Translations under genes and position numbers: made by a program
Notes under the pieces: model-generated
What the model was told of the DNA's origin: nothing
The model's database searches: none
What the model saw: only the letters and a program-made list of their open reading frames with translations
Part shown: piece by piece, positions 49,837 through 60,113 of the stretch
Numbering within the stretch: the stretch's first letter is position 1
Layout of the letters: every line of letters starts with the position of its first letter
Source: Sphingopyxis panaciterrulae
Lineage (GTDB): Bacteria > Pseudomonadota > Alphaproteobacteria > Sphingomonadales > Sphingomonadaceae
NCBI RefSeq assembly: GCF_014199295.1
Contig: NZ_JACIJH010000006.1
Location: 152,129 to 216,128 of the forward strand
Reading direction: 5' to 3'
Length of the DNA: 64,000 nucleotides

Positions 49837-52128
49837 ATGAAAAAGCCCAAGTCGCAACCCGGACTTCCCTCGCGCGACCAGATTCTCCGCTTTATCGAGG
49901 ACAGCTCGTCGGCGGTCGGCAAGCGCGAGATTGCCAAGCATTTCGCGCTGCGCGGCGCCGACAAGATCGCGCTCAAGGCGCTGCTCAGGGACATGACCGA
50001 CGAGGGGCTGGTCGACATGGCGCCGGGGCGGGCGTTCCACAAGCATGGCGGGCTGCCGCGCGTGACCGTGTTCCGCGTCGCGGCGGTCGAGGGTGATGCC
50101 GTCTGGGCAGTGCCCGAGCGCTGGGAGGCGAGCACCCCGCCGCCGCGTGTACGGGTGATGGAGAAGGGGCGAAGGAATGCGCTCGGCGTGGGCGACCGCA
50201 TCCTCGCGCGCACCGAAGAGCGCGGCAGCGGCCATGTCGCCTATCCGATGAAGCGGCTTCAGGCTGGCGGGGAGATGGTCGTCGGGGTGCTCGTCGCCGA
50301 TACCGGTCCCGGCGGCAAGCCGATCACCTGGCTACGCCCGGCGGACAAGCGCGCGCGCTTCGATTTCGCCGTATCCGATATCGGCGACGCGGGCGTAGGC
50401 GATCTGGTGCGCGCCGAGCTTTCGGGCCGCGGCCCGGCAACGCGCGCGAAGGTGATCGAGCGAATCGGCGATCCTTTCGCGCCCCGCTCGCTCAGCATGA
50501 TCGCGATCGCGAAGCACGAAATCCCGCATGTTTTCGGCGAGGAGACGCTGGCGGAGGCCGAGCGCGCGGCAACGCTGCCGCTCACCCAGGACGGACGCGA
50601 GGATCTGCGCGATCTGCCGATCCTCGCGATCGACCCCGTCGATGCGCGCGACCATGACGACGCCGTCTGGGCCGTGCCCGACGAGGATGCCAAGAACAAG
50701 GGCGGCTGGCGCGCGATCGTCGCGATCGCCGATGTCAGCTTCTATGTCCGGCCCGACGGCGCGCTCGACCGCGAGGCGCGGCGGCGCGGCAATAGCGTCT
50801 ATTTCCCCGACCGCGTCGTTCCGATGCTGCCCGAAACCCTGTCCGCGGGCGTCTGCTCGCTGAAAGCGGGCGAGGATCGTGCCGTCATGGCGTGCCACCT
50901 GACCATCGACCGGCATGGCAAGGTGGCGGCATGGCGCTTCACGCGGGCGCTGGTGCGGCTGCGGGCGAATATCGCCTATGAGCGGGCGCAGGCCGCTTAT
51001 GATGCCGGTCAGGCCGATGAGGGCTGGGACGCCGGCGTGCTGCCGGCGCTGCGGAATCTGTGGGGCTGCTGGGACTTGCTCGCCAAGGCGCGCGCGGCGC
51101 GGGCGCCGCTCGACCTCGACCTGCCCGAGCGACAGGTCATCCTCGACGACAAGGGCGGCATCGCGGAGATTCGCGTACGCGAACGGCTCGACGCGCACCG
51201 GCTGATCGAGGATTATATGATCGCGGCCAACGTCGCGGCAGCGAAGGCGCTCGAGGCGAAGAAGTCGCCGGTCATGTACCGCATCCATGAGCCGCCGAGC
51301 CGCGAAAAGCTCGTCAGCCTGAAGGATTATCTCGACACGTTCGACCAGAGCTTCGCGCTGGGGCAGGTCATCACGCCGGCGGTCTTCAACCGGTTGATCG
51401 ACGGCTTTTCGGGCGACGACCGGCTGCCGGAGATCATGGAAGCGATATTGCGCAGCCAGACGCAGGCCTATTACGGCCCGGCCAACGCGGGGCATTTCGG
51501 CCTCGCGCTCGGTAGTTACGCGCATTTCACCTCGCCGATCCGCCGCTATGCCGACCTGATCGTTCATCGCGCACTCGTCGACAGCTATCGCCTCGAAGTC
51601 CCTGGAAAGGCGAAAAACCTTCCCGAGCGTACCGGTCTGGGCGAGGCCGACCGCAAGGGGCTGTCGCGCATCGGCGAGGCGATCAGCGCCCTCGAACGCC
51701 GCGCGATGGAGGCCGAGCGCGAGACGGTCGACCGCTATGTCGCGGCCTGGCTCGCGACCAAGGTGGGCGAGATCGTCCCGGCGCGGATCACCGGGGTGCA
51801 GCCCTTCGGCTTTTTCGCGACCGTCGACGGGCTCGGCGGCGATGGGCTGGTGCCGGTGTCGACGCTGGGCCGCGAACGCTTTTTCTATGACGAGGCGGCG
51901 CGCACGCTCGACAGCGAGCATGGACGGGTCAGCTACAGCGTCGGTCAGCGGCTCGACCTGCGGTTGATGGAGGCCAATCCGATCAGCGGCGCGCTGCGCT
52001 TCGAACTGCCCGAGGCCGACGGCAGCGAGCCGGTGAAACGCCCGCCGCGCCGCGACGGCAAGGGCCGGCATCCGGTCGGCCGCCGCGGTCGCCCGGCCAA
52101 TATCCGCCATCAGGGGCGGCGCCGCTGA
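49837..52128 (+). CDS. rnr: Ribonuclease R
   Basis: 763 residues. Processive 3'-5' exoribonuclease of the RNB family acting on structured RNA. An N-terminal winged-helix segment (RDQILRFIEDSSSAVGKREI) is followed by cold-shock-like regions. The RNB catalytic site is LAIDPVDARDHDDAVWAVPD with the metal aspartates. FTSPIRRYADLIVHRALVD and a C-terminal S1 domain (VGEIVPARITGVQPFGFFAT) follow, then an arginine-rich basic tail. The convergent ATPase gene begins its 3' end at the very next base. Confidence 0.94.
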   Translation: MKKPKSQPGLPSRDQILRFIEDSSSAVGKREIAKHFALRGADKIALKALLRDMTDEGLVDMAPGRAFHKHGGLPRVTVFRVAAVEGDAVWAVPERWEASTPPPRVRVMEKGRRNALGVGDRILARTEERGSGHVAYPMKRLQAGGEMVVGVLVADTGPGGKPITWLRPADKRARFDFAVSDIGDAGVGDLVRAELSGRGPATRAKVIERIGDPFAPRSLSMIAIAKHEIPHVFGEETLAEAERAATLPLTQDGREDLRDLPILAIDPVDARDHDDAVWAVPDEDAKNKGGWRAIVAIADVSFYVRPDGALDREARRRGNSVYFPDRVVPMLPETLSAGVCSLKAGEDRAVMACHLTIDRHGKVAAWRFTRALVRLRANIAYERAQAAYDAGQADEGWDAGVLPALRNLWGCWDLLAKARAARAPLDLDLPERQVILDDKGGIAEIRVRERLDAHRLIEDYMIAANVAAAKALEAKKSPVMYRIHEPPSREKLVSLKDYLDTFDQSFALGQVITPAVFNRLIDGFSGDDRLPEIMEAILRSQTQAYYGPANAGHFGLALGSYAHFTSPIRRYADLIVHRALVDSYRLEVPGKAKNLPERTGLGEADRKGLSRIGEAISALERRAMEAERETVDRYVAAWLATKVGEIVPARITGVQPFGFFATVDGLGGDGLVPVSTLGRERFFYDEAARTLDSEHGRVSYSVGQRLDLRLMEANPISGALRFELPEADGSEPVKRPPRRDGKGRHPVGRRGRPANIRHQGRRR

Positions 52129-53580
52129 TTACTCCGCGCCGGTGCTGAGCCCCAGCGCCGGAATGCCGACCGAGCGGCGGCCGCCGAAGTCCGAGCGGAC
52201 GACGATGGCGCCCTGCCGCTCCATATAGTCGATCAGGCGACGGATGCGCCCCGGCGAGCGGGTGCCGTAGGCGGCGCCCAGCGCGTCGTCGTCGGGGCAA
52301 GGCAGGCCTTCGATCGCGGCGCGCGCGATCAGGACGAAGGGCGCGAGCATGTCGTCGGACAGCGTCGCGGCCGCCGCGATCAACTCGGCCCAGCGCGGCT
52401 CGGCGGGGTCGAACACCCCACCCTTGGCGAGCGCGAAGCGGCGGCGGAAGGCGGTCAGGTCGAGCGGCGCGCGCGCAAGGCGCTGCATCCGGCAGCGGAC
52501 CGAAAAATCCTGATAGACGACCGATTCGGCCTGAAACGCCGCTTCGGGGTCGGCGAGCATGTCGCGCAGCGCCGCGACCACGATCGCCTCGCTGTCGACG
52601 GCTTCGGCCGCGTCGGCTGTTTCGCTTTCTTCGGTCGCCGTGTCGCTGCCGGCGATCCGCTCCAGCAACTCGCCGGCGGCGACCGGCGCCGGCTCGGGCG
52701 TGACCGGGCGCGGCGGCGGCGCGGTTTCGAGCGCGGCGAAGAGCATCGACTGCATGTCCTGCGGCTCGGCTTCGGGCAGCGGCAGCAGGCTGTGGACGCC
52801 GCCGCGCACGCTCGTCTCGGTCGCGCCGATGCGGATCGCGACGGGACGCCGTGAAATGGCGGGGCCAAGGCCGAGGAAGCAGCCGCGCTCCAGATCGCGA
52901 ATCTGCTCGGCCTGCCGCCGCTCCATGCCGAGCAGGTCGGCGGCGCGCGCCATGTCGATATCGAGAAAGGTGCGGCCCATCAGGAAATTGCTCGCCTCCG
53001 CCGCGACATTCTTGGCCAGCTTGGCGAGACGCTGGGTTGCGATCGCGCCGGCGAGGCCGCGCTTGCGGCCGCGGCACATCAGGTTCGTCATCGCGGCCAG
53101 GCTGGCGCGGCGCACCGCGTCGGTCACCTCGCCCGAGGCGCTTGGCGCGAACATCTGCGCCTCGTCGACGACGACCAGCGCCGGAAACCAATGCTCGCGC
53201 GGCGCGTCGAACAGCGCGTTCAGGAAGGTGGCGGCGCAGCTCATCTGCGCCTCGATCTCGAGCGTGTCGAGCGCCAGCACGACCGAGGCGCGATGCTCGC
53301 GGATGCGCGCGCCCATCGCCGCGATCTCGCGCTCATTATAGTCGCCGGCGTGGATGACGACATGATGATAGGCATCGGCCAGCGTGACGAAATCGCCCTC
53401 GGGGTCGACCACCACCTGCTGGACGAGGCCGGCGCTCTGTTCGAGAAGGCGGCGCAGCAGGTGCGACTTGCCCGACCCCGAATTGCCCTGGACGAGCAGG
53501 CGGGTGGCGAGCAGTTCCTGAATGTCGATGGGAACGGCGCGGCTGGCACCGTCGGTCCCGATGTCGATATTGTGTGTCAC
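52129..53580 (-). CDS. HerA-like (DUF87) ATP-binding protein
   Basis: About 483 residues. The Walker A motif is LLVQGNSGSGKSHLLRRLLE and the Walker B motif is ALVVVDEAQMFAP, followed by LMCRGRKRGLAGAIATQRLA, the sensor region typical of HerA/FtsK-type hexameric ATPases. The C-terminal third is alanine- and glutamate-rich and then forms a helical domain ending near a winged-helix-like IRRLIDYMERQGAIVV. Archaeal HerA works with the NurA nuclease in DNA ends, but no NurA is next to it. GTG at 53580 with AGGGCGGACC upstream is preferred; ATG at 53655 is possible. Confidence 0.78.
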   Translation of the reverse strand: MTHNIDIGTDGASRAVPIDIQELLATRLLVQGNSGSGKSHLLRRLLEQSAGLVQQVVVDPEGDFVTLADAYHHVVIHAGDYNEREIAAMGARIREHRASVVLALDTLEIEAQMSCAATFLNALFDAPREHWFPALVVVDEAQMFAPSASGEVTDAVRRASLAAMTNLMCRGRKRGLAGAIATQRLAKLAKNVAAEASNFLMGRTFLDIDMARAADLLGMERRQAEQIRDLERGCFLGLGPAISRRPVAIRIGATETSVRGGVHSLLPLPEAEPQDMQSMLFAALETAPPPRPVTPEPAPVAAGELLERIAGSDTATEESETADAAEAVDSEAIVVAALRDMLADPEAAFQAESVVYQDFSVRCRMQRLARAPLDLTAFRRRFALAKGGVFDPAEPRWAELIAAAATLSDDMLAPFVLIARAAIEGLPCPDDDALGAAYGTRSPGRIRRLIDYMERQGAIVVRSDFGGRRSVGIPALGLSTGAE

Positions 53581-53677
53581 GCGGTCCGCCCTATCGGGGC
53601 CGGTCGGCGCTGACAACCGGCGGGCGGGGCGGGGTAGGGATTTTGCACCCGGCATGCGGTTCGGCTAGCATCGCGGG

Positions 53678-53938
53678 ATGGATTTCGACGATCAGCTCTT
53701 CCGCTATTTCGGCACGGCCGACCTGTCGGCACTGACTCCCGCCGCGGTCGAGGCGGGGACCGAACGGATGCGGGTCGATTTCGGGCTGGAGACGAATCGC
53801 GGGCGGCGTTTCGCGCTATGGGCGCTGATGCACATGCTGGGCGTCGCGCCCGATCTCGATGTCGCGTTCGCGGACGAGGCGGAGCGCGATGCGGCGCGCG
53901 ACTTCATGGACCTGGCGGAGCGCGGTGCCGGCGAGTGA
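53678..53938 (+). CDS. Small acidic protein, unknown function
   Basis: 86 residues, rich in Asp, Glu and Ala, predicted helical (DFDDQLFRYFGTADLSALTP, ALWALMHMLGVAPDLD). No motif recognised. It reads away from the HerA-like gene, sharing a 97-nt divergent gap. Codon usage (high third-position GC) matches the neighbours, which supports it as a real gene. It ends 6 nt from the convergent 53945-54283 gene. Confidence 0.6.
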   Translation: MDFDDQLFRYFGTADLSALTPAAVEAGTERMRVDFGLETNRGRRFALWALMHMLGVAPDLDVAFADEAERDAARDFMDLAERGAGE

Positions 53939-53944
53939 GCCGGG

Positions 53945-54283
53945 TCAGTGCGTGGCGTGCGGGTCGAGCGCCTCTTCGAGATCGTGGATTTCGCCCACCG
54001 GCTCCTTGTCGCCGCCGCAATGCGGGAAGATCGCATCGAGCCGCCGCCGCAGCGTTTCGTCGAAGATGGTATGATTCGAAATCCGCGCCTGCGAGAGCGT
54101 CAATTCCATGCGGATCGCGTCCTTGATCCGTTCCAGCGCCGGCGCGTCGAGGATGCCGAGCCGCATCAGTTCCTCGCACAACTGGATCAGGCCCACCGTC
54201 GTCGCATGGGCGCGCAGGCCCAGAAAGTCGATCGTCCGATGCAATTCGCGCGCACCCGAGGCGCGCTGTTCCATATCGCTCAT
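53945..54283 (-). CDS. Conserved small protein, unknown function
   Basis: 112 residues, helical. Contains ELHRTIDFLGLRAHATTVGL, LGILDAPALERIKDAIRMEL and a C-terminal HCGGDKEPVGEIHDLEEALD with possible metal-binding His and Cys. No family recognised. ATG at 54283 is preferred because GAGGGAGAGTGGG precedes it. Confidence 0.65.
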   Translation of the reverse strand: MSDMEQRASGARELHRTIDFLGLRAHATTVGLIQLCEELMRLGILDAPALERIKDAIRMELTLSQARISNHTIFDETLRRRLDAIFPHCGGDKEPVGEIHDLEEALDPHATH

Positions 54284-54373
54284 CCCACTCTCCCTCACCG
54301 GATCGGCGCGCCGCCCTGTGGCGGTCGTTTCGACACCGATCCTTCGTAAGGTAAGGGTATCGCGGCGCTGCTG

Positions 54374-55036
54374 TCAAACGCCCGTTGCGGGGGCCTTCGC
54401 CTTGCGGGCGATTTTTGCCCAGGGGTTGAGGTCGGGTTCGCCGACCTTGGTCAGCCGATTATGGTCGCGGTGGAGGAAGGGTTCGCTCTGCCCCTTGACC
54501 ATCAGGGTCGTGTCAGAGACATAGCTCCAGCCGCCATCCTCATGAAAATCGACCGTAATCTGATATTTGTCGGTACGGAACGCCAGTTCGAGGAAGGTGG
54601 TCGAGCAGATGCCATATTCGCTCGTGCCGCGCTCGGCGGTCAGCACCAGCCGCTTCGCATCGGGTTCGGTGTGCCCCGCGGCAATCGCGATCTGGCCGCG
54701 CGGAATCGCCAGCGTCTGCAGGATCAGCCCGGTCGCCGGCTCGTAGAGCCAATAGCCGACCTGGTCGTGAAAGGCGATGTCTTCCTCGGGCGTGTTGATG
54801 TGGACATGATAGCGCAGGCCATAGAAGAGTTGCGGTCCGTTCGCCTGCGCATCGATCGGCTGCATTTCGATCCGCTCGTAATAATCGCGCGTTTCGGGAC
54901 CGTCGGCCTTGGGGTTGACGTCGACCCCGCGCCGCCCCTCCCAGATGCCGGCAAGGCGACGCAGCGGCCCGAGGCGGGCCAGCGTGTCGGGATCGACGTC
55001 GTCGGGCTCGGTGAAGATGTCGTCGGGAACCTGCAT
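54374..55036 (-). CDS. FABP/nitrobindin-like heme-binding beta-barrel protein
   Basis: 220 residues. The start of the barrel, LGPLRRLAGIWEGRRGVDVN, matches the THAP4/nitrobindin-like (DUF1794) family, although a longer N- and C-terminal extension is present. Other segments are GLRYHVHINTPEEDIAFHDQVGYW and LTAERGTSEYG. The axial histidine typical of nitrobindin is not obvious at the expected place, so heme binding is uncertain. ATG at 55036 has CAGGGGCAGG upstream. It lies 21 nt after aguB, probably in the same transcript. Confidence 0.76.
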   Translation of the reverse strand: MQVPDDIFTEPDDVDPDTLARLGPLRRLAGIWEGRRGVDVNPKADGPETRDYYERIEMQPIDAQANGPQLFYGLRYHVHINTPEEDIAFHDQVGYWLYEPATGLILQTLAIPRGQIAIAAGHTEPDAKRLVLTAERGTSEYGICSTTFLELAFRTDKYQITVDFHEDGGWSYVSDTTLMVKGQSEPFLHRDHNRLTKVGEPDLNPWAKIARKAKAPATGV

Positions 55037-55057
55037 CGTCCTGCCCCTGTCCATGCG

Positions 55058-55909
55058 TCAGATATCCTCGACCAGCCGGCCGTAGAGCTGCGGCCGCCGG
55101 TCGCGGAAAAAGCCCATGCCGGCGCGGTGCTTCGCGGCGCGACCCAAGTCGATCGTCTCGACCAGCACGCCGTGTTCGTCGCGCCCGAACTCTTGCGTCA
55201 GATCGCCCCATTCGTCGGTGATGAAGCTGTGGCCGTAGAAATCTGCCTCACCCTCGCGTCCGATGCGGTTGGCGGCGATCACCGGCATGCAGTTCGACAC
55301 GGCATGGCCCTGCATCGCGCGGCGCCACATGCGGCTGGTGTCGAGATCGGCGTCATAGGGCTCGGACCCGATCGCGGTCGGGTAGAAAAGCAGTTCGGCG
55401 CCCATCAGCGCCATCGCGCGCGCGGTTTCGGGATACCATTGATCCCAGCATACCCCGACGCCGATCCGCGTTCCGAAGACGTCCCATACCTTGAAGCCGG
55501 TGTTGCCGGGCCGGAAATAATATTTCTCTTCATAGCCCGGCCCGTCGGGAATGTGGCTCTTGCGATACGTCCCCATGATGTCGCCGTCGGGGCCGATCAT
55601 CGCGAGACTGTTGTAATAATGCGGCCCGTCCTTCTCGAAGAAGCTGGTCGGGATCGCGACCTTGTGCCTCGCGGCGAGCGCCTGCATCGCCACGACACTC
55701 GGATGCTCGGCGGTCGGGCGCGCGCTGGCGAACAGCTCCTCTTCCTCGACCTGGCAGAAATAGGGGCCCTCGAAGAGTTCGGGGGGCAGGATGACCTGCG
55801 CGCCCTTCGCGACCGCCTCCTCGACGAGCGCCGACACGGCGTCGATGTTCGGCCGGACGGGGCCGGGCAGGGGAAGCTGCAATGCGGCGACGGTGAGGCT
55901 GCGGGTCAT
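55058..55909 (-). CDS. aguB: N-carbamoylputrescine amidase
   Basis: 283 residues of the nitrilase superfamily. Hydrolyses N-carbamoylputrescine to putrescine, CO2 and ammonia. The catalytic triad is the Glu in ILPPELFEGPYFC, the Lys in GTYRKSHIPDGPGYEEKYYF, and the Cys in IGVGVCWDQWYPETAR. The FEGPYFCQ and DGPGYEEKYYF forms are typical of AguB. ATG at 55909 starts MTRSLTVAALQ; only 7 nt separate it from aguA, a clear operon. Confidence 0.95.
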   Translation of the reverse strand: MTRSLTVAALQLPLPGPVRPNIDAVSALVEEAVAKGAQVILPPELFEGPYFCQVEEEELFASARPTAEHPSVVAMQALAARHKVAIPTSFFEKDGPHYYNSLAMIGPDGDIMGTYRKSHIPDGPGYEEKYYFRPGNTGFKVWDVFGTRIGVGVCWDQWYPETARAMALMGAELLFYPTAIGSEPYDADLDTSRMWRRAMQGHAVSNCMPVIAANRIGREGEADFYGHSFITDEWGDLTQEFGRDEHGVLVETIDLGRAAKHRAGMGFFRDRRPQLYGRLVEDI

Positions 55910-55916
55910 GGCCGCC

Positions 55917-56900
<984 letters not shown>

Positions 56901-56927
56901 GCGGTTGCGGTCCTTTTTCTCACTTCG

Positions 56928-57046
56928 TCATTGCGAGCCCTTCGACTGCCTTGCAGGCACTCAGGATACGCCAGGCGAAGCAATCCAGGGCAGCTTACGC
57001 TACGCTGGATTGCCGCGTCGCTTCGCTCCTCGCAATGATGAAAGAG
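56928..57046. repeat. Inverted repeat, TCATTGCGAG family (copy B)
   Basis: GTCATTGCGAGCCCTTCGAC and GAAGCAATCCAGGGCAGC on the left; GCTGGATTGCCGCGTCGCTT and CGCTCCTCGCAATGATG on the right. Related to 28961-29047. It lies between aguA and the M28 peptidase, ending 10 nt from the peptidase stop. Confidence 0.78.
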
Positions 57047-57055
57047 CAGGGCGGG

Positions 57056-58744
57056 TTATTGTTTTGCCGCAGCGCGCGACTTGTCGCGGGCGGCGCGGAA
57101 TTCATCGCCCTCGACCCAGTTCGGCCAGGCGTCGGTCATCGCCAGCATCCGCCCCGCGGCATAATAGAGCTGAAGGTCGGCAAGCATTCCGTCCCAGTTG
57201 GCGATTGCCTCATATTCGTCGCCGGGGGCGTGATAGCGATGCTCTTCATAATCCTCGGACGCCTTCTTGCCCGCTTCCTTGCCGCCCTCGACCAGATCCT
57301 CGCCGCTGCCGAAGTTGAACATCGGCACGCCGAGCTTGGCGAAGCTGAAATGGTCGGACCGGTAATAAAAGCCCTTTTCGGGGGTCGGTTCGTCGACCAC
57401 CGTGCGCTTCGCCGCCGCCGCGATCTTTTCCAGATAGGCGTCGAGTTCGGATTTGCCGCGGCCGACGACGACGATGTCCTTGGCGGGCCCCGCGGGATTC
57501 AGTGCGTCCATGTTCACGCCGCCGACGGTCTGCGCGAGCGGAAACACCGGATTCTCGGCATAATATTTCGAGCCGAGCAGCCCCGATTCCTCGGCGGTCA
57601 CCGCCAGGAAGACGACACTGCGGTCGGGGGCGCCGGCCTTTTTATAGGCCTCCGCCATCGTCACCAGCCCCGCGACGCCGGTCGCATTGTCGACGGCGCC
57701 GTTGCAGATGTCGTCGCCGTCGACCGGCGCGCAGCGGCCGAGATGGTCCCAGTGCGCGGTGTAGAGGACATATTCGTCGGGCCGCTTCGCCCCCGGCAGC
57801 ACGCCGATGACGTTGCGCGACATCTTCTTGGCAATCTGGTTGTCGAAGCTCAGCGACGCCTTGACGCCGGTCAGCGGCACCGCCTTGAAACCTTTCTGCT
57901 TCGCCGCCTCGCGCAGCGCGTCGAAATCCTGGCCCGCGCCGGCGAAAAGCTGCTTCGCCTTGTCGAGCTGGATCCAGCCGTTCGCGGCAGTCTGGTCGGC
58001 GCCGCCATTCTTGCTGTCGGCCAGATATTGCGTGCCGGTCCAGCTCGATTCGACGACGTTCCAGCCATAGGCGGCGGGTTCGGTGTCGTGGACGATCAGC
58101 GCGGCGGCGGCGCCCTGGCGGGCCGCCTCCTCATATTTGTATGTCCAGCGGCCGTAATAGGTCATCGCGCGGCCGTTGAACTCGCCCTTGGCCTCCTTGG
58201 CCTGCCAGTCGGGATCGTTGACGAGGATGACGACCGTCTTCCCCTTCACATCGACCCCGGCATAGTCGTTCCAGCCCTTTTCGGGCGCGTTGATGCCGTA
58301 TCCGACGAAGACGACGTCGCTGTCCTTGACCGAGATTTGCGGCTGGACGCGATAGGTGGCGGCGACGAAGTCGGTGCCGTATTTCAGCGACATCGGCGCC
58401 TTGCCGCCGGTGAAGCTCAGCGGGCTGACATTCTTCGCGGTGATCTCGACCAGCGGCACATCCTGCGTCCAGTTGCCGTTGTTGCCCGGCTGAAGCCCCG
58501 CCTCGGTGAATTTCCTGATGAGGTAGGAAACCGTCTTTTCCTCGCCCGGCGTCCCCGGCGCGCGGCCCTCGTAACTGTCCTGCGACAGCTCTTTCGTCAC
58601 CGCCTGCAGGGTTGCCAGCGACAGTTCGGGAAGCTGGACGTCGGGCAGATTCGCGGCCGTATCGGCGCTCTTGTCGGGCGATGCGTTGCACGCCGCGAGG
58701 GAAAGAAGGATCGCCGCCGGTGCGGCTTTCAGAAAGCGGGACAT
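57056..58744 (-). CDS. Lipoprotein M28 family metallopeptidase
   Basis: 562 residues. A lipobox LLSLAAC (Cys about 19) places it on the envelope. A PA-type insert precedes the catalytic domain. All five di-zinc ligands of family M28 are visible: YTAHWDHLGRC, NGAVDNATGVAG, AVTAEESGLLGSKYYAE, GGVNMDALN and YYRSDHFSFAKLGVPMF. An aminopeptidase acting on peptides is likely. ATG at 58744 follows the rpsD terminator; a longer open frame upstream is not coding. Confidence 0.92.
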   Translation of the reverse strand: MSRFLKAAPAAILLSLAACNASPDKSADTAANLPDVQLPELSLATLQAVTKELSQDSYEGRAPGTPGEEKTVSYLIRKFTEAGLQPGNNGNWTQDVPLVEITAKNVSPLSFTGGKAPMSLKYGTDFVAATYRVQPQISVKDSDVVFVGYGINAPEKGWNDYAGVDVKGKTVVILVNDPDWQAKEAKGEFNGRAMTYYGRWTYKYEEAARQGAAAALIVHDTEPAAYGWNVVESSWTGTQYLADSKNGGADQTAANGWIQLDKAKQLFAGAGQDFDALREAAKQKGFKAVPLTGVKASLSFDNQIAKKMSRNVIGVLPGAKRPDEYVLYTAHWDHLGRCAPVDGDDICNGAVDNATGVAGLVTMAEAYKKAGAPDRSVVFLAVTAEESGLLGSKYYAENPVFPLAQTVGGVNMDALNPAGPAKDIVVVGRGKSELDAYLEKIAAAAKRTVVDEPTPEKGFYYRSDHFSFAKLGVPMFNFGSGEDLVEGGKEAGKKASEDYEEHRYHAPGDEYEAIANWDGMLADLQLYYAAGRMLAMTDAWPNWVEGDEFRAARDKSRAAAKQ

Positions 58745-58807
58745 AGAAGGGTTTTTCCGGATCTGTGGTGGATGCGGCTTTGTGCCAGCGGCCTGCCGCA
58801 GATGCAA

Positions 58808-58835
58808 GAAGGGCGGCCGTTGCGGGCCGCCCTTC
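58808..58835 (-). terminator. Hairpin terminator after rpsD
   Basis: GAAGGGCGGCC (58808-58818) pairs perfectly with GGCCGCCCTTC (58825-58835) around a six-base loop. It begins 26 nt past the rpsD stop. The T-tract is weak (TTGCATC), but the 11-bp GC stem is strong. Confidence 0.6.
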
Positions 58836-58860
58836 GGAAAATCGCCGTGGAGGAACCGGA

Positions 58861-59472
58861 TCAGCGCGAATAGAATTCGACGACCAGATTCGGTTCCATC
58901 TTCACCGGATAGGGTACCTCGTCGAGCGAGGGGACGCGGACGAAGGTCGCCTTCGTGCCGTCGACCGCGACATATTCGGGCAGGTCGCGCTCGGGCAGGC
59001 TCTGCGCCTCGGCGACCAGCGCCATTTCCTGCGCCTTCTTGCCCAGCGTGACTTCGTCGCCCGGCTTCACGAGGCGGCTCGCGATGTTGCACTTCACGCC
59101 GTTGACATAGACGTGGCCGTGGCTGACGAGCTGGCGCGCCGAGAAGATGGTCGGCGCGAACTTCGAGCGATAGACCACCGCGTCGAGACGGCGTTCGAGC
59201 AGGCCGATCAGGTTCTGGCTCGTGTCGCCCTTCATGCGCGCCGCTTCGATATAGTTCTTCTTGAACTGCTTTTCGGTGATGTCGCCGTAATAGCCCTTCA
59301 GCTTCTGCTTGGCGCGAAGCTGGATGCCATAGTCGGACATCTTGCCCTTGCGGCGCTGGCCGTGCTGGCCGGGGCCGTATTCGCGGCGGTTGACCGGGCT
59401 CTTCGGACGGCCCCAGATGTTTTCGCCCATCCGGCGGTCGAGTTTATACTTGGCGCTCTGGCGCTTCGACAT
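58861..59472 (-). CDS. rpsD: 30S ribosomal protein S4
   Basis: 203 residues. Binds 16S rRNA early in small-subunit assembly. The N-terminal segment [20 protein letters not shown], the conserved [18 protein letters not shown] and the S4 RNA-binding domain [19 protein letters not shown] with [15 protein letters not shown] are typical. It is a single gene away from the main ribosomal operons, as usual for alphaproteobacteria. No zinc-binding cysteine cluster is present, so it is the C-minus form. Confidence 0.97.
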   Translation of the reverse strand: MSKRQSAKYKLDRRMGENIWGRPKSPVNRREYGPGQHGQRRKGKMSDYGIQLRAKQKLKGYYGDITEKQFKKNYIEAARMKGDTSQNLIGLLERRLDAVVYRSKFAPTIFSARQLVSHGHVYVNGVKCNIASRLVKPGDEVTLGKKAQEMALVAEAQSLPERDLPEYVAVDGTKATFVRVPSLDEVPYPVKMEPNLVVEFYSR

Positions 59473-59775
59473 ATCAGTCTCCAATCTGCTGTGTGCCGAA
59501 GGATTTCGGCGTGTCCCGGGTCGCACCGCAGGGAATATTCCATGCGCGACCGCCGCTTCACCGGGGTGCGGGGTCCATTGCGAAGGCGCGCGGTTAGACG
59601 GGAAGGGCGCGCTAGTCAAGCCGCGGCGCCCTTTGGCGGTGACGCAGTTTGAAAGCAGGAGCGTGGTTTTGCTTTATTTCGTCACCCCGGAGAAGGGGAA
59701 TCGAACCTGCCAGGCCAGACTGCGACACTACTCGCCGCCTCGACAGTGCCGAAAAAGCCGCTAAAGGCAGCGCGC
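59473..59775. other. 303-nt gap between rpsD and chorismate mutase
   Basis: It holds the rpsD leader and promoter on the left. On the right, 59670-59770 has only a half-unit CGTCACCCCGG and no clear ribosomal or tRNA gene. The right part contains GGAATCGAACCTGCC, which looks like a tRNA T-arm in reverse but has no tRNA body. Confidence 0.5.
59591..59619 (-). promoter_or_regulatory. Probable rpsD promoter
   Basis: Minus strand: -35 TTGACT (59614-59619), 17-nt spacer, -10 TAACCG (59591-59596). The -35 is excellent and the -10 weak. The leader to the ATG would be about 110 nt, long enough for S4 autoregulation, but I see no known S4-binding fold in it. Confidence 0.5.
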
Positions 59776-60084
59776 ATGACATCCGCCAAAATGCCCGAGC
59801 AGTGCAACACGATGATCGAGGTGCGCGAAGGGGTCGATCAGGTCGACCGCGAACTGGTCGCGCTGCTCGTCCGCCGCTTCGGCTATATGGACGCTGCGGC
59901 GCGCATCAAGGCCGAGCGCGGCGCGGTTCGCGACGAGGCGCGCAAGGCCCAGGTGCTCGACAATGTCGCGCGCGAGGCCGAGGCGGCCGGGCTCGACGGA
60001 CAGCGCATCCGCGCGGTGTGGAACGAACTGGTCGAACAGTCGATCGCCCACGAATTCGACCGCTGGGACGGAATGCGCGCCTAA
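59776..60084 (+). CDS. Chorismate mutase (AroQ class)
   Basis: 102 residues, all helical, a free-standing AroQ-type mutase that would convert chorismate to prephenate. The first helix VREGVDQVDRELVALLVRR carries the R and D/E positions, then FGYMDAAARIKAERGAVRDEARKAQV carries the K and R. The last helix has VWNELVEQSIAHEFDRWD. ATG at 59776 is the best fit; an upstream in-frame start adds ten residues. In these bacteria such short proteins are often pseudo-paralogues with isochorismate lyase alternatives; activity is not proven by sequence. Confidence 0.82.
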   Translation: MTSAKMPEQCNTMIEVREGVDQVDRELVALLVRRFGYMDAAARIKAERGAVRDEARKAQVLDNVAREAEAAGLDGQRIRAVWNELVEQSIAHEFDRWDGMRA

Positions 60085-60113
60085 TATGGTGGAATCAAAG
60101 TTCCTGTCATCAC

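Noticed and set aside
59698..59735. Reverse-strand GGTTCGATTCC resembling a tRNA or tmRNA T-arm
   Set aside because: No complementary acceptor strand, anticodon arm or CCA is found at the right distances, and the putative T-stem does not pair.
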